From Meconema thalassinum (Eukaryota > Arthropoda > Insecta > Orthoptera > Tettigoniidae), in the NCBI GenBank assembly GCA_946902985.2, contig OX336389.2, positions 1,078,599,788-1,078,663,787 on the forward strand: a DNA stretch of 64,000 nt, read 5' to 3'. The notes under the pieces are model-generated. The model saw nothing but the letters and a program-made list of their open reading frames with translations, made no database searches and was not told where the DNA came from. Below are positions 34,770 to 43,200 of the stretch, piece by piece. Positions within the stretch are counted from its first letter, which is position 1; each line of letters begins with the position of its first letter. A program made the translations under genes and the position numbers.

Positions 34770-34945
34770 CAGAATGGGTCAGGGAAGGTATTTTGGAAGG
34801 AAATCGGCCGTGGGCCTATTGAAATGAACCGCCCCGGCATTACCATGATGGTGAAAATGGGAAACCACGGCCGAGGTGGGATTAGAAACCCACGCTCTCC
34901 TGATGCCAGTAAGGCACGAACTAGCATGTTAGCGCAACTCAAATA
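34770..34945 (-). mobile_element. SINE-like fragment, minus strand
   Basis: The minus strand reads ..GCGTGGGTTTCTAATCCCACC (B-box-like) then CGGCCGTGGTTTCCCATTTT, the core shared with the SINEs at 33796 and 56645. Ends degraded. Confidence 0.55.
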
Positions 34946-35314
34946 AATTATACCAATTGTATAAGTACTTTTCCAACTTGGACTATAATGTATGTACTGT
35001 ATTTGCAAACCATTATGCTTTACCATATAGTGTTATCCACTTGTACATTTAAAGCTCCCGAAGTGTGTTACGCATCGTGAATTATTTATTCTACATGTTA
35101 TAGCAAATCAAAAGCAATGTATGCCACAATGTTCCTTTGTCCCATTATACCAAACAGCTAGTTACATAAGAAATTATTGGACAACAAATGAAACTTCATT
35201 TTCCTATTCTTGTATCACTTATTTACATTTCCCAAAGAACCACACTCCGATAATAACAACTACGATTCTGATTTCAGGATATTCATTCTGTTTTGAAGCA
35301 GATTATGCCTGTGT
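34946..35314 (+). other. UPF2 intron, nothing recognised
   Basis: AT-rich, with no coding or repeat signature that I can support. It ends at the 14-bp target duplication of the LINE-A insertion. Confidence 0.5.
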
Positions 35315-35537
35315 ACGAGGCTAGCCTGGGGTCTCCCATAAGTCCAACCCCTCGTCCACGTCGTGGGAGACGGGGAACGGCACAAAGTAGGGGATCGCCT
35401 GTAGGGGCGAAGTACAGTGGGGACTTCGTGTGCCCCGGGACCGTTACGGTAGCTGTGAAGGTCCTACAGGAACCCTGAAAAGTGACGGCTAACGGGGCTC
35501 TGGTGAAGCTACGATAGGCCCAGCAAGCCAGTAGTGG

Positions 35538-38013
35538 ATGAAACCAAATGCTTTCAAAAATGGAACGAGCCTCGGACATGATGGATTTAATAGACGACGA
35601 CACGGCTGTACACACGAACTAAGATTTGGAACTTTAAACCTAAGAACGCTGACGGGGAAGGTGGAGGAGATAGTGGATATGATGGAAAGAAGGATGTTGG
35701 ATTTATTGGAATTGGCAGAAACAAAGTGGAAAGGGGAAGGAAGGAGAGAACTGAGAAAAGGCTATAGACTGTACTGGAGTGGGAACGAAGAGGGAAAGAG
35801 GAATGGAGTGGGAGTAGTAGTACGAGATGGTTTAAAAGAAGAAGTGAGGAGAATAAGTGATAGGATGATGAAAGTGAAAGTAGCACTGAGGGGAGAGACC
35901 GTAGAAATAGTGCAAGTGTATGCCCACAAGTAGGCTGCGCCTCTGAAGAGGAGGAGGAGTTTGAAGAGGAATTGCAGAAGCAGCTGGTAGGAAGAAATAT
36001 GATTGTTATGGGGGATCTCAATGCCCATGTAGGAAGAGAAAGACAAGGTTATGAGAGTGTTCTAGGACCAGAGGGTGGGGGCGGAAGAAATGAGGAAGGA
36101 AAGAGACTGTTGGACTTCTGCCAGAGGAACAGCCTGCTAGTTGGGAACTCCTGGTTTAAGAAAAGAGAGAGCCACACAATCACTTCGTACAGTGATGACT
36201 TGACCAGGAAGTCGGTGGTCGACTATATACTGTATGAGAAAGAACTAAATAAGAACATCACGGACATCAAGGTTATACCATCGGAAAACCTGGATAGCGA
36301 CCATCGATTGCTGGTAATGAACCTGAGAGGGAGTAAGGAGAAGAAAGGGACTGAGAATCAGGAAAGACGTATAAGGATATGGAAACTGAAAGAAGGGGAT
36401 AGAAGGGTCGAGTACCTCAAAATGGTAAAGGAAGGAATTCCAACAGATAAAGAAAGAGGGGTGGAAGAGGAATGGGCTAGATTTAAGAAGACACTAGTAG
36501 GTTCAGCAGAAGCAGTATGTGGGAGGACAAGTAGTAAGAAGAGGTGGAAGGAAACACCATGGTGGAATGAGAATACAAAAGATAAAGTAAGGGAAAAGAA
36601 TAGAGCCTTTAGGAGGTGGTATCAAAATAGGACGGTAGAGACAAGGGAAGAGTACCAGGAAAGAAAGGAGGAGACGAAGAGAGTAGTGGCTGAGGAGAGA
36701 AGAAACTGGATGGAAGAGTGGACAAAGATGATGGAGGATAGTGAAGGTACAAAAAAGGTCCTGTATGGGATGGTAAAAATAAGAGGCGGAAGGATCCTAC
36801 GAATTATGTTAGAATGGTGAACAAAAGGGGACAAGAGATAGAAAATAGGGAAGAACTGAAGAAAATGTGGAAAGAATATTTTGAAGAACTTCTGAACCCA
36901 AATGGAAAACTGAACCCAAATGGAAAAGATGGTGAGGAGGAAGAAATCGGGGAAGAGGAAGATGAACTGCAAACAGAAAAGGACTTAACATGGAAAGAAG
37001 TGGAAGATGCAGTGAACAAGATGAAAGGAGGGAAGGCACCGGGTGTGGATGAGTTGAGTGTGGAGATGGTGAGAGCAGCAGGAGAGGTGGGGTTACAATG
37101 GTTGTACCGAGTGATGAGGACAGCATGGAAGGAAGGGAAGACCCCAGAGGACTGGAAAAAAAGGAATAATTGTCCCGATCTTCAAGAAAGGTAATAGAAC
37201 AGATTGCAGAAACTATCGGGGAATAACACTGATGAGTCATTGTGCAAAGATCTTCGAGAAAGTTTTGGAAAAGAGAATTAGGACAAGGATAGAAGGAGGG
37301 ATGAGGGATGAGGGAAGAACAACATGGCTTCAGAGCAGGAAGGTCCACAGTGGATTTGATTTTTGCTGTAAGGCAGTTACAAGAACAGCACTATGAGTAT
37401 GGAACAGATCTACTGATGGCCTTCCTGGACATTGAGAAAGCATATAACAGTGTATGCAGAAACAAAGTATGGAAGTCCCTGGAGGATAGAGGAGTAGATA
37501 AATGGACTATAAAGAGGATAAAGGAGATGTACAAGGGGAGCGTGAGCTGTGTGAAAGTGGGAGGAGAGAGATCAGACTGGTTGGAACAGAGAAACGGCCT
37601 GAAACAAGGAAGTGCACTGTCACCGTTACTTTTCATTGTGGTGATGGATGACATAATGACCCGAGTGGCACAAATAATTGGGGAAGGAAAGATGAAAGCA
37701 ATGGTGTTTGCAGATGATTTGATGATTTGGGGAAACAAGAAGGAGGAGGTACAGGAACAGTTGGACGTGTGGGAAGGAATAATACAAGGATATGGGATGA
37801 AATTTAGCATAAATAAGAGTGAGATGGTGATCACAACAAGGAAGAAGGAAAGAACCACAACGGGAATAACAATTGGTGGGGAACAGCTGAAGAAAGTGGA
37901 GAGTTTCAAGTATCTGGGAAGCCTGAGACAAGATAATGGAAGAAACGATAGAGAAATAAATGAGCGGGGGAGGCAGGCAGAAGCATTTTGGAGGAGTGTG
38001 AGAAGCATGTTAT
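35538..38013 (+). pseudogene. LINE-A ORF part 1: APE endonuclease, linker, RT (frameshifted)
   Basis: APE-type endonuclease starts around LRFGTLNLRTLTGKVEEI (35610), with LAETKWKGEGRR, VVVRDGLKEEV and VQVYA; a one-base loss near 35925 (GCCCAC versus expected GCCCCAC) breaks the frame. It continues MIVMGDLNAHVGRE (catalytic Asp/Asn), LLVGNSWFKKRESHTIT and NLDSDHRLLVMNLRG (SDH). The linker frame breaks again at about 36776 (one A fewer than at 18225). The RT has a further indel at about 37160 in an A run. 37308-38013 encodes GFRAGRSTVDLIFAVRQLQ, FLDIEKAYNSV (motif A, with N replacing D of the KAYDS), GLKQGSALSPLLF and VFADDLMIWG. The Gypsy insertion ends it at RSMLL. An 18-bp tandem duplication (36892-36927) adds NPNGKL. 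Confidence 0.88.
38010..38013 (+). repeat. Target-site duplication of Gypsy-2 (TTAT), left copy
   Basis: TTAT precedes TGTAAAG here and follows GTTACA at 45177-45180. The intact target in another LINE-A copy (CATGTTATGGAGC, 19429-19441) has a single TTAT, proving a 4-bp duplication. Confidence 0.93.
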
Positions 38014-38772
38014 TGTAAAGATTCGTGCAATTGCCCAGCGGTCGCCATTCTTTATCCTCTTAGTGACGGGCAGGCAGGGTGTGTGAGGAATGCAGAATAG
38101 CCAGTCCGGCCGGGCTAATTAAGGTAGCCCCTCCCCAAGGCCCCCACCAATACAATAGCGCTACGAATCAGGTAGACTATTGACGCAAGGCTTCCAGACT
38201 CTTCTGTTTCTGGAGACCACTGGGGGTGACAAGAAGGTCCCGAACCTTGGTGGGAGGGGCTGGATAATTCTGGAAGCCAACCACGAGGACATACTCGACG
38301 CTACTGGAAGGAGCAACGGCCGAGAACATTCGAGACCAGGAGCTGGATTGGTTATATACCGGCAAACTGCGGCGGGCAAGTCAGTCCTGAGTGAGTCCGC
38401 GCTGTCGGTGTGTACCGTGCCGAGCGACCAGTGGAAATAAATGTGAAGTGCTGTAATATTGAAGACAGTGTTGTGAAAATTAATAACGTGGTCAGTAAGT
38501 CTGGAAGATAAATAGTGACTGTGGAAGATAAACAGTAACTGTGGAAAATAAATAGTAACTATAGGAGATACTTCCTTGCAGTGAACAGTGTACATAAATA
38601 GTGACTTGTAGCTGTATAAAGTGAGATTCTGTGTATGTGTGTGTGGAAGTAAGTAGGCCTAATTTGTGTAAATAATTTGATTTAGTGTTAACTAGTGTAA
38701 ATAACACTATTGTAAATAAAGATTTAGTGCATTATAGCCTGACCTATTTTAACAAACCCCAAAAACGTTACA
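38014..38772 (+). repeat. 5' LTR of Gypsy-2
   Basis: Begins TGTAAAGATTCG, ends AAAACGTTACA: TGTAA..TTACA inverted termini. 759 bp. It differs from the 3' LTR at about 14 bases plus an extra ATACA-type 5-bp unit near 38150. It contains the TATA/initiator promoter and an AATAAA at about 38435. Confidence 0.96.
38353..38386 (+). promoter_or_regulatory. LTR core promoter: TATATA box and TCAGTC initiator
   Basis: TATATA at 38353-38358 and TCAGTC at 38381-38386, 28 bp between their starts. TCAGT(C/T) is the arthropod initiator consensus, and the spacing is canonical, placing +1 at about 38383 and so the U3/R border. The same pair occurs in the 3' LTR (TCAGTC at 44785-44790). Confidence 0.75.
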
Positions 38773-38774
38773 AT

Positions 38775-38790
38775 TGGTGTCAGATGTGAG
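38775..38790 (+). other. Primer-binding site, tRNA-Leu type
   Basis: TGGTGTCAGATGTGAG starts two bases after the LTR end. Its first eight bases are complementary to the 3' end of animal tRNA-Leu (..TGACACCA), and the rest resembles CACTTC with mismatches. It primes minus-strand DNA synthesis. Confidence 0.72.
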
Positions 38791-38958
38791 GGTCAGGTTA
38801 TGCGTGCTTCTGTATGAAACAGTGCGTACTTTTGAGAAGGCCTACTTTAAGGAAGTGTGCACGATAGTTATTTATTAGTGACTGTCTTGTGTGTACCATC
38901 TGGAAGCCTGGTTAATCGTGTGCTGACTGTCCGTGTGTCTCGCATTTTGTACTGTAAA

Positions 38959-38991
38959 ATGGCGACAAGGAAAGTAAAACTTTCAGCATGA
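38959..38991 (+). CDS. Ten-codon ORF whose stop overlaps the Gag start (ATGA)
   Basis: ATGGCGACAAGGAAAG (context AAAATGG, stronger than that of Gag) encodes MATRKVKLSA and ends TGA at 38989-38991, overlapping the Gag ATG at 38988 as ATGA. It may be an upstream ORF, or the original Gag N-terminus broken by a one-base indel. Which one cannot be told from a single copy. Confidence 0.45.
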   Translation: MATRKVKLSA

Positions 38992-40193
38992 AGGTTTCGG
39001 AATTACGGCAGGAATTGGAAGAAGGAGAAGCTGATACCACGGGAACAAAGTCTACGCTACAAGTGCGATTACGTCAGTTACTGCTGGACGGAGGTGAGGA
39101 CCCAGATATATTCCTTTTTGAGCTTCCTTGCGGCATAGGCCAGGTGGTGGAAATTTTGGAAAAGAAAATGGTGGACAATGTGGAAAATTTAGAAAAGAAA
39201 ATAGTAGAAAGCTCCAAAATTATGGAAAGGAATATAATGGAAAATAATGCCAATCTTGAGAGGAAACTTCGAGAAGTAACACTCACTACGGAAACAAAGC
39301 TGAGGGAGGAATTTCAAGAATCGCTGCGGAAGTTGGAGGACAAGCTTGCGAGCGCCCTGCTTCAAAATAAGGACAAGCAACGAAACGAAACCATTGCCGC
39401 TGCTGAACCATCGGAAGGTAAGGAGAGTTTACCTGTTCCCGCCACTGGGCGGACTGACTTGCCAATGGATCGTGCACCCGTTCCCGCAGTTGGGCGTTCT
39501 GACCTGCCAACATTCGATGGGAAATCTGCATGGGAAGAATACTTCACCTTGTTTGAGACCGCCGCCATGATTAATGGGTGGTCAGAGGCCACGAAAGCTG
39601 CAATGATGAGCTTGTCGCTGCGCGGAGAGTCCCTACGGGTCCTACAAGCTGTTACCTTATCGGAGAGACAGAACTACGACGTACTTGTTCAAAAACTGGA
39701 AATGCGGTTCGGACATCGACATATGGAGCAGCTATATCGCTCCCAGTTAAGAAATCGCTGCCAAAGACCTAACGAGAGCCTACAGGAGTTTGAAGCAGAC
39801 ATAGTCCGTCTTGTTAGGAGCGCCTACCCAACAGTGCCCAGCGACGTTTACGAGAGTCTTGCTACCGAGAAGTTTCTCGACGGGCTCCGCGAGACCGAGA
39901 CACAGCGGGCTGTGAAGCTGGCGCGCCCGAAAACGTTGAATGATGCTTTGACCCTAGCCCTTGAGTTCGAGGCTGTTCAACAATCCGTGCGCAGCCAGGC
40001 GCGCATTCGAGCTCTGGAGGGAGACAAGGAGGCCCAACCTGTGCCTTCCATAGAAGAAATCTTGGAGAAAGTTCTTCAAGCCTTGCAGACCAAGAAGAAA
40101 CGGACGAGGTGCTGGGGCTGCGGGGAGGTTGGGCACCTCAGAGATCGATGCCCTAAACTTACGACTAACAAGTACCAGCCGCAGGGAAACTAA
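38988..40193 (+). CDS. gag: Gag of Gypsy-2: SAP-like N-terminus, coiled coil, capsid, CCHC knuckle
   Basis: 401 residues. Residues 1-36 (KVSELRQELEEGEADTTG, TKSTLQVRLRQLL) fit the SAP DNA-binding pattern. About 45-125 is coiled coil (VENLEKKIVESSKIMERN). About 180-335 is a retrotransposon capsid domain: LPTFDGKSAWEEYFTLFE, WSEATKAAMMSLSLRG, YRSQLRNRCQRPNESLQEFE, KFLDGLRETETQRAV. Residues 375-388 form a CCHC knuckle, CWGCGEVGHLRDRC (C-x2-C-x4-H-x4-C), for RNA packaging. It ends at TAA 40191-40193. ATG 38988 was chosen as the first start in frame; a possible original start at 38959 is out of frame. Gag would assemble the particle; the SAP-like module is unusual and suggests binding of DNA or chromatin. 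Confidence 0.93.
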   Translation: MKVSELRQELEEGEADTTGTKSTLQVRLRQLLLDGGEDPDIFLFELPCGIGQVVEILEKKMVDNVENLEKKIVESSKIMERNIMENNANLERKLREVTLTTETKLREEFQESLRKLEDKLASALLQNKDKQRNETIAAAEPSEGKESLPVPATGRTDLPMDRAPVPAVGRSDLPTFDGKSAWEEYFTLFETAAMINGWSEATKAAMMSLSLRGESLRVLQAVTLSERQNYDVLVQKLEMRFGHRHMEQLYRSQLRNRCQRPNESLQEFEADIVRLVRSAYPTVPSDVYESLATEKFLDGLRETETQRAVKLARPKTLNDALTLALEFEAVQQSVRSQARIRALEGDKEAQPVPSIEEILEKVLQALQTKKKRTRCWGCGEVGHLRDRCPKLTTNKYQPQGN

Positions 40194-40205
40194 AGAGGGT
40201 TGATG
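40191..40205 (+). promoter_or_regulatory. Gag-Pol junction: single in-frame UAA, candidate readthrough site
   Basis: AAC TAA AGA GGG TTG ATG: Gag and Pol are in the same frame, separated only by this stop. Pol could be reached by stop-codon suppression, or start at the ATG at 40203. No -1 slippery heptamer is evident here, unlike Gypsy-1. Confidence 0.6.
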
Positions 40206-43200
40206 GGAAGGGGCGACTTGTCAACCCGCGCCAACACCAGGAATGCCCCCACTTCTGCTATCGTCGCGTCTCTGGGTCGTCAAGCCAACTCAATTTTTGT
40301 CAGTGGCCATGTGGATGGAGAACCCAGAGACCTACTGCTGGACACAGGGGCCACAATGACCATCATTCGACCAGGCATCGTGAGAAGAGCAATAACACCC
40401 ACAAGATGGACACTGCGAACAGCAACGGGGGAGCCATCCAACGTTCGAGGGGAGGCAGTCGTCGACTTCATCATCGGTGATACCCAGTTTCGCCATCGTG
40501 TCTTGATCGCTGAGGTGGAAGAGGACATTATTCTCGGGATGGACATCATGACTAAGTACAAATTCGGAATAGACTTGGGAAGCGGAATTTTGAGAGTTGG
40601 AAACGAGGAGGTAGTGCTGCAGAAGAGGAACGCCGCGTCAGTACGGGTGATAGCAGCGATAGACATGGTACTGCCAGGACGTAGTGAAGTAATGGTAGAA
40701 GGGAAGCTGGACGGTGAAATTCCTGAAGGTTGTGTCGTCATGGTAGGGCCTACGTTTGGCGAAGACGAAATTGGACATGGAATGCTGGTAGCCAAAGCTT
40801 TGGTTCGTGCAGGGGCGAAGATTCCTGTGCGGGTAATGAACCTTCATGATCACCCAATAACCGTTCGGGAAGGAACCAGCCTGGGAATATGTTCGTCTGT
40901 GTCCTCCGTCGTACGCCAAGTGCGAACAGCTGCCTCCTCATCCGGTATACATTCAGTGTGGCTTGACAGTCTTATCGAGGCAGCGTGTCAAGAGCTAAAT
41001 CCTGAGCAGAGCCGAGAGGTAAGGGAACTTCTCAAACGTCATAAAGATGCCTTCCAGGATGGGACTGGTAATGGAAGAACGAACGTGGTGCAACATCGCA
41101 TCGATACGGGTGACTCAAGACCTATTCGCCAGACGCCCAGAAGATTGCCACTAGCCAAGCGAGAGGAAGCCGAGCGAATAATAAGCGATATGGCTCGCGA
41201 TGGGGTGATTGAACCTTCAAGCAGACCCTGGGCCTTGCCAGTGGTTCTGGTGAAGAAGAAAGATGGATCTACGTGGTTTTGCGTAGACTACCGCCAGCTG
41301 AACAATGTGACGAAAAAGGACAGTTATCCTCTACCACGCATCGATGACACCCTGGACACCTTGGGTGGGAGCACGATCTTCTCCACATTGGACCTCAAGA
41401 GTGGCTACTGGCAGGTCGGGTTGGACCCCAACGACAAGGAGAAGACCGCCTTTACGATTGGTTCGGGACTGTGGAACTTCACAGTTATGCCGTTCGGACT
41501 CTGTAACGCCCCTGCTACGTTTGAACGTTTGATGGAGCGAGTTTTAAAAGGGCTGTCTTGGGAAACCTGCTTGGTCTACTTGGATGACATCATCGTTCTC
41601 GGAAGGACGTTTGAAGACCACCTAAAGAATTTGGAGCAGGTGTTCTTACGTCTAAAACAAGCCAACCTGAAGCTCAACCCCAAGAAGTGCTTCCTCTTTC
41701 GGAAAGAAGTTAATTACCTGGGTCACGTTGTTTCCGGAGAGGGGGTTGCTGCAGATCCGGAGAAGATAAACGCGGTGAAGGAGTGGCCAATACCGAAGGA
41801 TAAGCGCGAAGTTAGGAGTTTCCTCGGACTATGCACCTATTACCGTCGATTCGTGCCAGGATTTGCTAATCTCGCTAAGCCTCTGACTCGACTTACCGAA
41901 GACGGCCGGAGTTTTGTGTGGGACACAACCTGTCAACAGGCTTTCGAACAACTGAAGGAGGTACTGACCAATGCTCCTATCCTGAGTTACCCACAACCGG
42001 AAGGACTGTTCGTTTTGGACACCGATGCTAGCAATGTGGGCATCGGTAGCGTGCTCTCCCAACTGCAAGGTGGGCAGGAAAGAGTGATAGCTTACTTCAG
42101 CAAGGTTCTTTCTAAACCGGAGAGGAACTACTGCGTGACTAGAAGGGAATTGCTTGCTGTAGTGAAGTCGGTGGAGCATTTCCACAAGTACCTCTACGGG
42201 AGGAAGTTCGTTCTACGGACTGATCATGCAGCACTTACGTGGCTTCTGAGTTTCAAGAACCCGGAGGGACAGGTAGCCAGGTGGATCGAAAGGCTCGAGG
42301 AGTACGACTTCGACTCTGAACACAGGGCTGGTCTTAAACACAAAAATGCTGATGCTCTATCTAGGAGACCGTGCGTGCAAGACTGCAAGCACTGCAATCG
42401 GATAGAAGACAAAATTGCAGCGGTAAGAAGAAGTACTGTGACTGACGACCACTGGCAGGATGAGGAAATCCGTAAGGACCAAGAAAACGATCTGGACTTA
42501 AAACACCTACTGCGTTGGAAGAAGTCTGAGGAACGACCGACCTGGGAAGAGGTAGCTCCCTTCTCGCGCTCTGTAAAAGCCTACTGGGCTCAGTGGAATT
42601 CCGTGATTTTGGAAAACAGGGTTCTAAAGAGGGTACTGGAGAATGAGAATGGGACTCAGGAGAGGCTACAGCTTATTGTTCCACGAAACAGGGTATCCAA
42701 GATAGTGCAGTTGCTGCATGATGGAACGTCCGGAGGGCACCTTGGAGTTCGGAAAACCATAGAGAAAATCCGAGAGCGGTTTTACTGGTTCAATTGCTCC
42801 GACGACGTTCGTGAATGGTGTAGAAAGTGCGTGGTTTGTGCCACTGCGAACGGGCCTCAGAAGAAGAGAAGAGCAGCGATGAGACAGTACAACGTTGGTG
42901 CACCGTTCGAACGGATCGCCATCGATGTAGCGGGCCCCTTCCCCACGACTGAGAGTGGAAATAAATACATCTTGGTAGCAATAGATTACTTCAGCAAGTG
43001 GGTAGAGGCATATGCATTGCCCAATCAAGAGGCGGTGGTGGTTGCCAAGACACTAGTAAGGGAGCTGGTGAGCCGATTTGGTGTACCTTTGGAATTGCAT
43101 TCCGACCAGGGGCGAAATTTCGAGTCGTCGGTGTTCCAGGAATTGTGCCAGATTCTCGGGATCCGGAAAACAAGAACAACTGCCCTGCATCCACAGTCCG

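Noticed and set aside
40280..40795. Minus-strand ORFs within Gypsy-2 Pol (also 42666-43405, 43408-43829)
   Set aside because: Shadows of the intact sense Pol frame without recognisable domains.
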